This document shows, one piece after another, positions 7,189-17,414 of a stretch of DNA of 64,000 bases. The stretch lies in contig NZ_JMLQ01000007.1 of the NCBI RefSeq assembly GCF_000686025.1, positions 62,001-126,000 on the forward strand. Reading direction: 5' to 3'. The number at the start of each line of letters is the position of its first letter. Position 1 is the stretch's first letter. The notes under the pieces are model-generated. The model did not search any database and had not been told where the DNA came from. It saw only the letters and a list, made by a program, of their open reading frames with translations. This DNA is from Rhodococcus sp. UNC23MFCrub1.1 (lineage in GTDB: Bacteria > Actinomycetota > Actinomycetes > Mycobacteriales > Mycobacteriaceae). A program made the position numbers and the translations under genes.

Positions 7189-8103
7189 ATGACTTCTCCG
7201 AACGGCTCGATCGACCAGTACTCCAAGAGAGACCCGCGTACCGCCTACGCGACGCCGGATCGCGAGGGGCAGCAACCGATCTCGCATCCCGGGCTGACCG
7301 AGGACATGCGGACCACCCCCGACCACGGGGAGTCCACCTACCGCGGATCAGGGCGGCTCACCGGCCGGAAGGCACTGATCACCGGAGCGGACAGCGGCAT
7401 CGGCCGCGCCGTCGCCCTGGCGTTCGCGCGCGAGGGCGCCGACGTCGTGCTGTCGTACCTCGAGTCCGAGGAGCCCGATGCGCGCGAGACGGTGCGGCTC
7501 GTCGAGGAGGCCGGCCGCCGGGCCGTCAGCGTCCCCGGTGACATCCGCGACGAGGCGCACTGCGACGCCCTGATCGACACCGCGGTGCGCGAACTGGGCG
7601 GTCTCGACATTCTCGTGAACAACGCGGCGTTCCAGATGGCCCAGAGCGGCGGTATCGCCGACATCACCACCGAGCAGTTCGACCGCGTACTGAAGACCAA
7701 CCTGTACGCGTTGTTCTGGCTGTCCAAGAAGGCTGTGGCCGTGATGGATCCGGGCTCGACCATCGTCAACACCTCCTCCGTCCAGGGCGTGAGCGCCTCA
7801 CCCGAGCTGCTCGACTACGCCACCACCAAGGCCGGCATCATCAATTTCTCCAAGGGGCTCGCGAGCGATGTCGCCCAGCAGGGCATCCGCGTGAACGTCG
7901 TGGCACCCGGACCCATCTGGACACCGCTGATCCCGGCCACGATGCCGTCGGACAGTGTCGACGGTTTCGGCGACCAGGTGCCGCTCGGACGTCCGGGACA
8001 GCCCGCGGAACTCGCACCCGCGTACGTGTTCCTCGCCTCGGGCGAGTCCAGCTACATCACCGGGCAGGTCATCGGCGTGACCGGCGGTTCCCCGATCACC
8101 TGA
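7189..8103 (+). CDS. SDR oxidoreductase of the YghA/GSP39 type
   Basis: This classical SDR has 304 residues and a 55-residue N-terminal extension containing ISHPGLTEDMRTTPDHGE, the signature lead-in of the YghA / general stress protein 39 subgroup. The NAD(P) motif TGADSGIGRAVA, NNAAFQ, the catalytic Ser in NTSSVQG and the YATTK pair (Y-x3-K) are all present. The C-terminal VTGGSPIT is usual. Homologues are induced by general stress in other bacteria. It has its own SigF/SigB-like promoter and is followed after 35 bases by the Zn-ADH gene, probably co-transcribed. The substrate is unknown. Confidence 0.88.
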   Translation: MTSPNGSIDQYSKRDPRTAYATPDREGQQPISHPGLTEDMRTTPDHGESTYRGSGRLTGRKALITGADSGIGRAVALAFAREGADVVLSYLESEEPDARETVRLVEEAGRRAVSVPGDIRDEAHCDALIDTAVRELGGLDILVNNAAFQMAQSGGIADITTEQFDRVLKTNLYALFWLSKKAVAVMDPGSTIVNTSSVQGVSASPELLDYATTKAGIINFSKGLASDVAQQGIRVNVVAPGPIWTPLIPATMPSDSVDGFGDQVPLGRPGQPAELAPAYVFLASGESSYITGQVIGVTGGSPIT

Positions 8104-8138
8104 GCATTCCCGCATCCGCACGACACGAAAGGCACATC

Positions 8139-9320
8139 ATGAGAGCAGTGACCTGGCACGGCAAGCGCGACGTCCGCGTCGACAACGTCCCGGATCCGAC
8201 GATCCAGGATCCGACGGACGCCATCATCGAGGTGACGTCCACCAACATCTGCGGCTCCGATCTGCACCTCTACGAGGTGCTCGGGCCGTTCATGAACGTC
8301 GGTGACATCCTCGGCCACGAACCGATGGGCATCGTGCGCGAGGTCGGCAGCGCCGTGTCGACGCTGGCGGTGGGCGACCGCATCGTCGTCCCGTTCCAGA
8401 TCTCGTGCGGCTCGTGCTTCATGTGCGATCAGTCGCTGTACACCCAGTGCGAGACCACCCAGGTACGCGAGACCGGTATGGGCGCAGCACTGTTCGGCTA
8501 CTCCGAGCTCTACGGATCGGTGCCGGGCGGCCAGGCGCAGTACCTGAGGGTGCCGCACGCCGACTTCACCCACATCAAGGTCCCGGAGGGCCCGAGCGAC
8601 GAGCGATTCGTCTACCTGTCCGACGTACTGCCCACCGCGTGGCAGGCCGTGCAGTACGCGGGGGTGCCCGAGGGTGGCTCGCTGACCGTGCTGGGCCTCG
8701 GTCCGATCGGCGACATGGCGGCACGCATCGGTACCCATCTCGGATACCGCGTCATCGGCGTCGACCGCGTACCCGAGCGGCTCGAGCGTGCTCGCGCTCG
8801 CGGCATCGAGACGGTGGATCTCCGGGCCCACGGCGGGCAGGTCGGAGACGTCGTCCGCGAACTGACCGACGGCCGCGGTACCGACTCGGTCGTCGACGCG
8901 GTCGGAATGGAGGCCCACGGCTCACCGGTGGCGAAGGCCGCGCAGCAGGTGGCGGGTCTGCTCCCGGACGCCCTCGCGAAACCGTTCATGGAGAAGGCCG
9001 GAGTGGACCGCCTCGACGCGGTCTACTCGGCGGTCGACATCGTCCGCCGGGGCGGCACGATCTCACTGTCCGGCGTGTACGGCGGCGCGGCGGATCCGAT
9101 GCCGATGATGACCATGTTCGACAAGCAGATCCAACTGCGCATGGGTCAGGCGAACGTCAAGAGGTGGGTCGACGACATCATGCCGTTGCTGACGGACGAC
9201 GATCCGTTGGGCGTGGACGATTTCGCGACCCACACCCTGCCGTTGACGCAGGCGCCGCACGCCTACGAGATCTTCCAGAAGAAGCAGGACGGAGCCGTGA
9301 AGATCATCCTGCGTCCGTGA
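8139..9320 (+). CDS. Zinc-dependent alcohol dehydrogenase (formaldehyde dehydrogenase-like MDR)
   Basis: This 393-residue medium-chain dehydrogenase has the catalytic-zinc segment NICGSDLHLYE and the GHE triad (ILGHEPMG). The four-Cys structural zinc loop is present (CGSCFMCDQSLYTQC pattern, C-x2-C-x2-C-x7-C). The cofactor motif is LGLGPIGDMAARIG. Length and loop organisation match the glutathione-independent formaldehyde dehydrogenase-like group rather than short ADHs. GAAAGG supports the ATG. It probably shares a transcript with the upstream stress SDR, suggesting aldehyde or alcohol detoxification under stress. The substrate is not predictable. Confidence 0.88.
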   Translation: MRAVTWHGKRDVRVDNVPDPTIQDPTDAIIEVTSTNICGSDLHLYEVLGPFMNVGDILGHEPMGIVREVGSAVSTLAVGDRIVVPFQISCGSCFMCDQSLYTQCETTQVRETGMGAALFGYSELYGSVPGGQAQYLRVPHADFTHIKVPEGPSDERFVYLSDVLPTAWQAVQYAGVPEGGSLTVLGLGPIGDMAARIGTHLGYRVIGVDRVPERLERARARGIETVDLRAHGGQVGDVVRELTDGRGTDSVVDAVGMEAHGSPVAKAAQQVAGLLPDALAKPFMEKAGVDRLDAVYSAVDIVRRGGTISLSGVYGGAADPMPMMTMFDKQIQLRMGQANVKRWVDDIMPLLTDDDPLGVDDFATHTLPLTQAPHAYEIFQKKQDGAVKIILRP

Positions 9321-9328
9321 CGAGCGGG

Positions 9329-9691
9329 TCAGCTCGCGAGCGGCTCCGGTTCCACCGAAGCCACGACCGGCACGAGACGGGTGAGGCCGAGGACACCGAG
9401 AGTGCGCCGCACCCGAGGTGACGGCGAGATCACGACGTCGATCGCGGTCGGGGCGTCCGACAGGACGTCCTCGATCGCGGTCACGCCGGCCGAGCTGAAG
9501 AACCGGACGTCGGTGAGGTCGACCGTGACGGGGCCGTCCGAGACGGCCGCTCGGAGGCAGCGGGTCAGGTCGCGCGCGGTGACGAGGTCGACGTCGCCAC
9601 GGACGGCGACGATGCGGCGGCCGTCGTGGCCTGCGTGGACGACGACGTCGAACGGGCTGGAGGAGTGGTGGGAAGGAGCAACCGTGGTCAT
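9329..9691 (-). CDS. STAS-domain anti-sigma factor antagonist
   Basis: The STAS fold fills most of the 120 residues: FDVVVHAGHDGRRIVAVRGDVDL, VTVDLTDVRFFSSAGVTAIED and a C-terminal Arg-rich helix. The Ser pair in FFSSAG corresponds to the phosphorylated Ser of SpoIIAA/RsbV proteins. AAGGA lies 5 bases before the second of two adjacent ATGs (9691), which I take as the start. It probably controls a SigF/SigB-type sigma factor through an anti-sigma kinase encoded elsewhere. Its position beside genes with SigF-like promoters fits this. Confidence 0.86.
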   Translation of the reverse strand: MTTVAPSHHSSSPFDVVVHAGHDGRRIVAVRGDVDLVTARDLTRCLRAAVSDGPVTVDLTDVRFFSSAGVTAIEDVLSDAPTAIDVVISPSPRVRRTLGVLGLTRLVPVVASVEPEPLAS

Positions 9692-9803
9692 CATGTTCCT
9701 TCTGCGGCGCTGCTCGGACGCGGTGTCTCGCACCGGTACCGAGGGTGTAGCGAAGGGCCCTGGGCTGGACCGCCTTGCAGACAACTCTGATCGATCGACA
9801 TCG

Positions 9804-9818
9804 CGGTTCGGCGAACCG
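9804..9818. promoter_or_regulatory. 15-bp palindrome upstream of acetoacetate-CoA ligase
   Basis: CGGTTCG and CGAACCG form perfect 7-base arms around a single G, 80 bases before the ligase ATG and within the 207-base divergent gap to the STAS gene. It is a candidate repressor site; no cognate regulator is adjacent. Confidence 0.4.
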
Positions 9819-9898
9819 GAACATCACGATCAGGTCACGGCGGGTAACGGAATGATCACGGCGCCGGGCTCGCCGAGCGGGTTCATCAGACTGTCCTC

Positions 9899-11833
9899 AT
9901 GAACCCCCGCCCTCTCGCCCGGTTCTCGGACTCGGTCGTCACGTTCACGGGACGCTCGTCTACCGACTACGGCGCACTGCATCGCTGGTCGGTCGACGAG
10001 CCGGAACAGTTCTGGGCCGGCGTCAGCACCTTCTTCGACGTGCCGCTCACCGGTCACGAGTCCGTCCTGTCCCCCTCGGAGGACCCCCGCGTGTTCAGCG
10101 GGCGGCAGTGGTTCCGGGGTGCCCGCGTGAACTACGTGGATCGCGTACTGGCGTGGTGCGACCGGTCACCCGAGTCCGTGGCGATCATCGACGACGCCGA
10201 ACCGGGCGGGCTCGGCACCCGCACATCGTCGTACGCGGAACTGGCCGAGCAGATCTCCTCGATCGCCGCCGCGCTGCACCGCCTCGGCGTGCGGAGCGGC
10301 GACCGGGTGGCCGGTTACGTCCCGAACACGACCGAGGCCGCCGTCGCGTTCCTCGCTACCGCCGCACTCGGCGCCGTCTGGACCTCGTGCGGGCAGGACT
10401 ACTCCGCGGCCGCAGCGGTGGACCGGCTCGGACAGCTCGAACCGACGGTGCTGGTGACCGCCGACGGCTACCGCTTCGCCGGTGTGGACCGCGACCGCCG
10501 GGACCAGGTGGCGGTACTGCAGGCCTCGATTCCCTCCCTGCGCGCGGTGATCGCCTTCTCCCGACTCGGCACCGACGTACCCGGAGCCGTCCGATGGGAC
10601 GATCTGCTCGACGAGGGGCGCGGTGGCCCACGGGTGATCCCCGAGCCTGTCCCGTTCGACCACCCACTGTGGGTGCTGTTCTCCTCCGGCACCACCGGGC
10701 GCCCCAAGGGCATCGTTCACGGACACGGCGGTGTGCTGCTCGAGCACCTCAAATCTGCTGCGCTGCAGTCGGACATGACCGAGGACGACGTGTTCCTCTG
10801 GTACACCTCACCCAGCTGGATGATGTGGAACTACCTGCTGGCCGGGCTGCTCGTGGGCTCGACCGTCGTCTGCTACGACGGCAGCCCCGGCCATCCGGAC
10901 GCCGGCGCACTGTGGGAGCTCGCGGCGCGGCACCGCGTGACGGTGCTCGGCACCAGTCCCGGGTACCTCCTGCACTGCGAGAGCGTCGGGGTCGAACCGG
11001 CTCGGGCACAGGACCTCTCGGCACTGCGCATTCTCGGGGTCACCGGGTCGGTCCTCCCCGCCGCGGCGCACGGCTGGGTGGCGGAGCACGTGGGGCGGTC
11101 GGTGCACCTCGCGCCGGTGTCGGGCGGCACGGACGTCGTCAGCGGATTCGTGGGAGCGCCCACCGGGGTGCCCGTGGTCCCCGGCGAGATTCCTGCCGTG
11201 AATCTCGGTGTCGCTCTGGAGGCGTGGAGCGACGACGGGACCCCGCTGGTGGACGAACCGGGTGAGATGGTGATCGTCGCGCCGATGCCGTCCATGCCCG
11301 TCGGGTTCTGGAAGGACCCGAGCGGTGACCGCTACGCCGACGCGTACTTCTCCACGTTCCCCGGCGTCTGGCGGCACGGCGACTCGATCACCGTGACCAG
11401 CAGGGGCAGCGTGGTGATCCACGGACGATCGGACGCCACGCTCAACCGCAACGGTGTGCGCATGGGCAGCGCCGACATCTACGGCGTGGTCGAGCGTCTG
11501 CCCGGCATCGCAGAGAGTCTCGTCGTGGGTCTCGAACGCCCGGACGGCAGCTACTGGATGCCGCTGTTCGTCGTCACGTCCGACGACGTGGAGCTCGATG
11601 ACGATCTGCGCGAACGCATCTCGGCGGCGCTGCGGAGGGAGGCCTCGCCGCGTCACGTCCCGGACGACATCATCGAGATCCGCGCCGTGCCGCACACGCG
11701 GACCGGGAAGAAGCTCGAGATCCCGGTCAAGAAGATCCTGTCGGGTGCGGACCCGTCGACGGTGGCCGATCCGGAGTCGGTCGACGACCCCGACGCGCTG
11801 CGCTGGTTCGCGGCGCTGGCGCCGGGGTCCTGA
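9899..11833 (+). CDS. Acetoacetate-CoA ligase
   Basis: This 644-residue ANL-superfamily adenylating enzyme has the family's usual length for acetoacetyl-CoA synthetases (about 650). The N-terminus contains LHRWSVDEPEQFW, typical of the AacS group. The AMP-binding loop is LFSSGTTGRPKGIVHGHGG. The segment LWYTSPSWMMWNYL is characteristic of acetoacetate and not acetate ligases, and the C-terminal catalytic Lys lies in TRTGKKLEIPVKK. It activates acetoacetate (ketone-body use, leucine or butyrate breakdown). It is convergent with the QorB-like gene. No clear Shine-Dalgarno precedes ATG 9899. Confidence 0.92.
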   Translation: MNPRPLARFSDSVVTFTGRSSTDYGALHRWSVDEPEQFWAGVSTFFDVPLTGHESVLSPSEDPRVFSGRQWFRGARVNYVDRVLAWCDRSPESVAIIDDAEPGGLGTRTSSYAELAEQISSIAAALHRLGVRSGDRVAGYVPNTTEAAVAFLATAALGAVWTSCGQDYSAAAAVDRLGQLEPTVLVTADGYRFAGVDRDRRDQVAVLQASIPSLRAVIAFSRLGTDVPGAVRWDDLLDEGRGGPRVIPEPVPFDHPLWVLFSSGTTGRPKGIVHGHGGVLLEHLKSAALQSDMTEDDVFLWYTSPSWMMWNYLLAGLLVGSTVVCYDGSPGHPDAGALWELAARHRVTVLGTSPGYLLHCESVGVEPARAQDLSALRILGVTGSVLPAAAHGWVAEHVGRSVHLAPVSGGTDVVSGFVGAPTGVPVVPGEIPAVNLGVALEAWSDDGTPLVDEPGEMVIVAPMPSMPVGFWKDPSGDRYADAYFSTFPGVWRHGDSITVTSRGSVVIHGRSDATLNRNGVRMGSADIYGVVERLPGIAESLVVGLERPDGSYWMPLFVVTSDDVELDDDLRERISAALRREASPRHVPDDIIEIRAVPHTRTGKKLEIPVKKILSGADPSTVADPESVDDPDALRWFAALAPGS

Positions 11834-11842
11834 CCGGTCGGC

Positions 11843-12700
11843 TCAGCTCAGCGTGGCGCGCAGCGCGTCGACGGCCGAGACCGGCTCACGCTCGAGCAGT
11901 CGAGTCAGATCGCCCGACTCGGTGTCGAGGTCGCCGCGGGCGATGCCCGCGTCGGCGCTCGCCAGCATCTGCGCGACGGGCGCGGGCAGTCCCGCACCCT
12001 CGAGCGCGCCGATGTGCTCGTCGGTGCTCAGATCCTGGTACTCCACCGGCGCGCCGATGATCTCGGAGATCGCACCCGCCAGACCCTCGTACGTCAGACG
12101 CTCGCCGCCCAGCTCGTACACGGCGCCCGCCTGGTCGTCGGCGATCAGCACCGCGGCCGCGGCCGCCGCGTAGTCGGCCCGAGCAGCGCCGGCCACGACA
12201 CCCGACCCGCCGCTCCCGATGATGGCGCCGGTGTGTTGTGCCTGGCCGATCGACGCCGCGTAGTTCTCCCAGTACCACCCGTTGCGCAGCAGCACGGACG
12301 GCACGGAGGACGACGCGAGGCGCTCCTCGGTGGCGACGTGCTCGGGCGCGAGACTGATGCCGCTCGTCGGCGCCTTCAGCACACTGGTGTACGCGATGAG
12401 CGAGACACCGGCCGCCTCGGCAGCCTCGATGACGTTGGTGTGCTGCGGGATTCGCTTACCGGGCTCGGAACCCGACACGAGCAGGAGCTTGTCCACCCCG
12501 TCGAGAGCGGCGCGCAACGCAGCGGGATCCGCGTAGTCGGCGACGCGGACGACGACACCGCGCGCCGCCAGGTCGGCGGCCTTGGCCTCGTCGCGCACCA
12601 CGGCCACGATGTCGCCCGCGGCGACCCCGTGATCGAGGAGCGATCGAATCACTGCGCTGCCGAGTTGTCCGGTCGCGCCGGTCACCGCTGTCGTGGTCAT
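11843..12700 (-). CDS. NmrA-type NAD(P)H:quinone oxidoreductase (QorB-like)
   Basis: This 285-residue protein matches QorB length. It has the Rossmann motif TGATGQLGSAVI near the N-terminus, VDKLLLVSGSEPGKR, a YTSVLKAP segment and LLRNGWYWENYAA, all hallmarks of the QorB/SDR_a5 group. The start at ATG 12700 is supported by GGAG 8 bases upstream. It is divergent from an HxlR regulator, the standard qorB-qorR arrangement in which the regulator senses redox or quinone stress. It reduces quinones with NADPH, by family inference. Confidence 0.87.
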   Translation of the reverse strand: MTTTAVTGATGQLGSAVIRSLLDHGVAAGDIVAVVRDEAKAADLAARGVVVRVADYADPAALRAALDGVDKLLLVSGSEPGKRIPQHTNVIEAAEAAGVSLIAYTSVLKAPTSGISLAPEHVATEERLASSSVPSVLLRNGWYWENYAASIGQAQHTGAIIGSGGSGVVAGAARADYAAAAAAVLIADDQAGAVYELGGERLTYEGLAGAISEIIGAPVEYQDLSTDEHIGALEGAGLPAPVAQMLASADAGIARGDLDTESGDLTRLLEREPVSAVDALRATLS

Positions 12701-12784
12701 GAGCATGTCTCCCTGGAGAGTGAGCGTCGTCCGGCGCACCACGAGGGTGTGCCGCTTCGACCGATCCGGCCGTAGGCACCACTA

Positions 12785-12829
12785 TGCACTTACTATTCGT
12801 GCAGTGCAACATTCCTCGTAATCACTTAC
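12785..12829. promoter_or_regulatory. Candidate HxlR operator region in the divergent gap
   Basis: An inverted repeat TGCAC-N9-GTGCA (12785-12803) and two direct CACTTAC copies (12787-12793 and 12823-12829) lie in the AT-richer divergent promoter region between the quinone reductase and HxlR genes. This is where a redox-sensing HxlR dimer would be expected to bind. Confidence 0.4.
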
Positions 12830-12844
12830 GGACCAGCTGGTAGG

Positions 12845-13243
12845 ATGGCACTCGTGCCCGACACCGACCCGACACTCGAAGCCGACGTGTTCTCTCGCCA
12901 CTGCTCGTCCCGCGACACGATGCAGGACATCACCAGTCGCTGGGGCCTGCTGGCGCTCGCCGCGCTGCACGAGGGGCCGTACCGGTTCGGGGCTCTGCGG
13001 CGGCGCGTGGACGGGGTCAGCGAGAGGATGCTGTCGCAGACACTGCAGCGGCTGGAGCGTGACGGGCTGATCACCCGCACCGTGCTCGAACAGATTCCGC
13101 CGAAGGTGGAGTACGCACTCACCGACCTCGGGCGCGAGACGGCCACCCGGCTCGTCGGACTCATCGAGTTCGTCGAGTCGACTCTTCCGACCGTGACGGC
13201 CGCGCGCGCCGAGTACGACGCGCGCGGCACGGACGGGGTCTAG
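12845..13243 (+). CDS. HxlR-family transcriptional regulator
   Basis: This 132-residue winged-helix protein has the HxlR/DUF24 layout. A Cys near residue 20 (FSRHCSSRD) sits at the usual redox-sensing position. It is followed by WGLLALAALHEGPYRFGALRRRVDGVSERMLSQTLQRLERDG and a wing ending in VEYALTDLG. The start could be ATG 12845 or GTG 12854; the latter has the better spaced AGGA. It shares its divergent promoter with the quinone reductase and very likely represses it. Its TAG stop overlaps the stop of the convergent DUF3072 gene in a shared CTAG. Confidence 0.88.
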   Translation: MALVPDTDPTLEADVFSRHCSSRDTMQDITSRWGLLALAALHEGPYRFGALRRRVDGVSERMLSQTLQRLERDGLITRTVLEQIPPKVEYALTDLGRETATRLVGLIEFVESTLPTVTAARAEYDARGTDGV

Positions 13244-13473
13244 CTGGTTCCGCGGCCCGTCTCGGACTGCAGCTTGTCGATCATCTCGGACGCCTGCGCC
13301 TTGGTCAGGTCCGACGGCACCTCTTCGCCGGCCTCGCGGGCCAGCGTCTCGAGGTAGCTCAACTGGGGGCCGGTGGGCGGCTCGTCACCGGTGACCCAGT
13401 CGGACGGATCCTTCTCCGCGCTCTGGTCGACGTCCGCATTGCCTGTCTTGGTGGTGTCATTCGCATCGCTCAT
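13240..13473 (-). CDS. DUF3072 family small protein
   Basis: This 77-residue protein has an acidic disordered N-terminus and a C-terminal helical DUF3072 segment: PTGPQLSYLETLAREAGEEVP, then DLTKAQASEMIDKLQ. The fold resembles a small helix-extension-helix module. The start is ATG 13473. A strong SigF/SigB-like promoter ends 11 bases before it, so the protein is probably stress-induced. Its stop shares CTAG with the convergent HxlR gene. Function is unknown. Confidence 0.82.
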   Translation of the reverse strand: MSDANDTTKTGNADVDQSAEKDPSDWVTGDEPPTGPQLSYLETLAREAGEEVPSDLTKAQASEMIDKLQSETGRGTS

Positions 13474-13483
13474 ACGTTCGACT

Positions 13484-13509
13484 GTACCCACGAGTACCTC
13501 CGCGCAAAC
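13484..13509 (-). promoter_or_regulatory. SigF/SigB-like promoter of the DUF3072 gene
   Basis: On the minus strand GTTTG (13509-13505), a 15-base spacer and GGGTAC (13489-13484) match the general-stress consensus closely. Transcription would begin a few bases before the ATG at 13473. Confidence 0.58.
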
Positions 13510-13607
13510 CGACTCGAATCGGCGAGCAGGCAGCCGCCGAGCGCGCCGATCGAGATTCATTCCGGTTTACTCCGTAAGAAACCGATCCGAGTCTCGCGTT
13601 TCACAGA

Positions 13608-13802
13608 ATGTTTTCAGTTCGAGGTGCTACAAACGGAATCGTGATAGTCGTCGTGGTCGTCGGAGTGGTGTGGCTGCTGGTCGCCGCGGGTGCCGCAGTG
13701 CTGCTCGGACGCGCCGCATCGCGCGCGGACCACGAGGAACTCGGCTCCGAGCTCCAGTGGGACATGGCCGAACTCGATCACGAGGTCTTCGGCTCCCGCT
13801 GA
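13608..13802 (+). CDS. Small single-pass membrane protein
   Basis: This 64-residue frame has one long hydrophobic segment (IVIVVVVVGVVWLLVAAGAAVLLG), quoted in part, followed by an acidic cytoplasmic-type tail (EELGSELQWDMAELDHEVFG). The start could be ATG 13608 or the GTG at 13641, which would put the hydrophobic run at the very N-terminus. It stands alone between the DUF3072 and MocR genes. No domain is recognisable. The clear TM pattern plus a charged tail make a real gene likelier than chance. Confidence 0.55.
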   Translation: MFSVRGATNGIVIVVVVVGVVWLLVAAGAAVLLGRAASRADHEELGSELQWDMAELDHEVFGSR

Positions 13803-13834
13803 CTGGCCGACCATTCTCAGTCGGTCGCCCCACT

Positions 13835-15298
13835 TCACAGCACGACGGCGGAATAATCCCCGTCGGTCGGTTTCAGGGATTGGTACGCGAACGCAATTCG
13901 GTCGATCGCAGCCTCCAATCGATCGGCACCCTCCGTGTACGGCAGGCGCACGTGGCGCTCGAACGCCCCCTCCACCCCGAACCGCGGCCCCGCCGCCAGC
14001 GCCACCCCGTGCGCAGGCGCGATCGCGGCGAGAGCCGTGGACGCCGCGGCAGGCATCTGAACCCACAACGACAGGCCGCCCGGCGCCGGGTCGTACGACC
14101 AGTCCGGCAGGTGCCGCGCCAGAGCCGCCGTCAGCGCATCCCGGTTACCACGGAGTTCCGCGCGGCGGGGAACCAAGATCTCCTCGTGCCGCTCGATCAG
14201 TGCCGCGCACGCGAGCTGATCCATGATCGGCGTGCCGATGTCGACGGCGGCCCGCGATGTCGCCAAGCGAGAGATCAGCGACGGCGACGCCCTGATCCAG
14301 CCGACCCGCAGACCACCCCAGTACGCCTTCGACGCGGACCCCACGGTGACGACGGTGCCGGGATGCCCCACCGCCGCGACCGGAGCGGGCGGCGCCTCGT
14401 CCAGCCACAGGTCGGCCATCGACTCGTCCACCACCAGCGTGGTGCCGGTCCGGCGAGCGTTCGACGCCAGTTCCGCGCGGCCGGCGACATCGAGCAGAGC
14501 ACCCGTCGGATTGTGGAAGTCGGGCAGCACGTACGCCATTCGCGCCCCCGTCTGCACCGTCGCGTCACGAATCGCGTCGAGGTCCCACCGCCGCGACGAG
14601 CGCTCCGATCCAGGGGTCGAGTACTCCCGCGGCCTCAACGGAACGGGCACCGCGCGCGCCGCAGTTCGTCGAATCGCCTCCAGCGCATTGGGATACGTCG
14701 GGTGATCGACCACAACCCGGTCACCTGGCGACACCAGCACCTCGAGCAGCAGCCGCCAGGCCTGCTGCGCGCCGGACGTCACCATGATCTGGTCCGGCGA
14801 CGTGGGCAGCCCCCGCTCGTCGTACCGGCGAGCCAGGGCCTGCCGCAGTGTCGCGAGACCGACCGGCTCGATACCGTGACCCGTATAGTAGGCCGGAAGT
14901 GCCTCCAGCGCAGCGGTGTACGCCTGTGTCACCTCGTCGGACGGGGCGGTGACGGCGGCATGGGTCAGATCGATCACCGACGCCGCCGCGCGGGCCGGCC
15001 GCCCCGCCAGGGTGGTCCGCGGCAGTGCGACCGTGCTGCGGGAACCCTGCCTGCTCAACAGGTACCCCTCGTCACGCAGTGCCGCGTACGTGTTGGTGAC
15101 GGTGGTGCGGGACAGCGACAGGGCTCCCGCCAGATCGCGCTCACTGGGCAGGGCGACGCCCAGGGGGATGCGGCCGTCGTGCACCAGGAGCCGGATCCCG
15201 TCGGCGAGTGCCCGGTAGACCGGCCGGTGCCGCCCCGACGGCCGCCAGTGCCCGAGGTCCCGCGAGAGAGTCGACGCACCGATCACGCGAGTCACCAT
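13835..15298 (-). CDS. MocR-type regulator (GntR winged helix fused to PLP aminotransferase fold)
   Basis: This 487-residue protein has a GntR HTH in residues 20-90 (ALADGIRLLVHDGRIPLG, LPSERDLAGALSLSRTTV). A linker and a fold-type I aminotransferase domain follow, with HPTYPNALEAIR, DFHNPTGALLD and the PLP Lys in SASKAYWGGLR (about residue 320). This is the MocR architecture, as in PdxR and YczR. ATG 15298 is chosen because the HTH begins soon after. It probably responds to PLP or an amine. The gene is solitary, with no transporter or enzyme beside it on the other strand, and a palindrome just upstream may be its own site. Confidence 0.87.
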   Translation of the reverse strand: MVTRVIGASTLSRDLGHWRPSGRHRPVYRALADGIRLLVHDGRIPLGVALPSERDLAGALSLSRTTVTNTYAALRDEGYLLSRQGSRSTVALPRTTLAGRPARAAASVIDLTHAAVTAPSDEVTQAYTAALEALPAYYTGHGIEPVGLATLRQALARRYDERGLPTSPDQIMVTSGAQQAWRLLLEVLVSPGDRVVVDHPTYPNALEAIRRTAARAVPVPLRPREYSTPGSERSSRRWDLDAIRDATVQTGARMAYVLPDFHNPTGALLDVAGRAELASNARRTGTTLVVDESMADLWLDEAPPAPVAAVGHPGTVVTVGSASKAYWGGLRVGWIRASPSLISRLATSRAAVDIGTPIMDQLACAALIERHEEILVPRRAELRGNRDALTAALARHLPDWSYDPAPGGLSLWVQMPAAASTALAAIAPAHGVALAAGPRFGVEGAFERHVRLPYTEGADRLEAAIDRIAFAYQSLKPTDGDYSAVVL

Positions 15299-15309
15299 GA
15301 GGTCCAGTA

Positions 15310-15323
15310 TCCACCTCGGTGGA
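15310..15323. promoter_or_regulatory. Palindrome upstream of the MocR gene
   Basis: TCCACC-TC-GGTGGA is a perfect 6-base inverted repeat 12 bases before the MocR ATG. GTCCAG copies at 15302 and 15336 flank it (CTGGAC on the coding strand). Spaced half-sites of this kind are usual for MocR autoregulation. Confidence 0.42.
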
Positions 15324-15342
15324 CACCGGGGTGCAGTCCAGT

Positions 15343-15705
15343 TCAGGCGGTGCGGACGGATCCCATGAGGAATGCCCCGGTACCCGGGAGCCATCCGACG
15401 GTGCCGTTCTCGAACACGTTGTAGCGGCCGTGGCCCGTCGGAGTGCGCTTCTCGTCGGTGAGCGGGTAGCCGAGCGATCCACTCGGGCCGCCGTGCGCGA
15501 GGTACCAGGCGAGGATGTCGCCGTGCACCTCGTGCGCGCCGCCCTCGGGGAGCGCGAAGACCATGGCGTGCTGGAACTCGAGCATGCCGCCGCCGCGCGG
15601 CCCCAGCATCAGCTCGCCGACACGGTCACCGATCCACGAGTGCTCGAAGCTGAAACGCTCGAACTGGCACTGGAAGACCTCGAGCCCGACGTAGGTGCTG
15701 TCCAT
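15343..15705 (-). CDS. LGFP-repeat domain protein
   Basis: The C-terminal half of this 120-residue protein is one LGFP-like repeat: GDILAWYLAHGGPSGSLGYPLTDE, then GRYNVFENGTVGWLPGTGAF. LGFP repeats occur in envelope proteins of mycolic-acid bacteria, often attached to mycolyltransferases. Here only a single unit exists and there is no signal peptide or membrane anchor, so a cytosolic or non-classical location is implied. The N-terminal half (LEVFQCQFERFSFEHSWIG) is not recognised. GGAGG precedes the ATG. Confidence 0.75.
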   Translation of the reverse strand: MDSTYVGLEVFQCQFERFSFEHSWIGDRVGELMLGPRGGGMLEFQHAMVFALPEGGAHEVHGDILAWYLAHGGPSGSLGYPLTDEKRTPTGHGRYNVFENGTVGWLPGTGAFLMGSVRTA

Positions 15706-15832
15706 AGCGGTCCTCCACTGACCTGCTCTCGCCGAGAGGGGGATCCGTTTTGTTCCACCTCATAGCGAACCTGAGCCACAGTATGAGCCATCCTGGCGTT
15801 ATCGTCACGCCATTTGTGATATCTCGACCGTG

Positions 15833-17374
<1,542 letters not shown>

Positions 17375-17414
17375 TTAGGGTGGGGCAGACCCGTCCGGCT
17401 GAGAAGGAATTCGC

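Noticed and set aside
13373..15424. 683-codon plus-strand frame over the MocR gene
   Set aside because: It is Arg-rich with no domains and overlaps clear HTH and aminotransferase motifs on the other strand.
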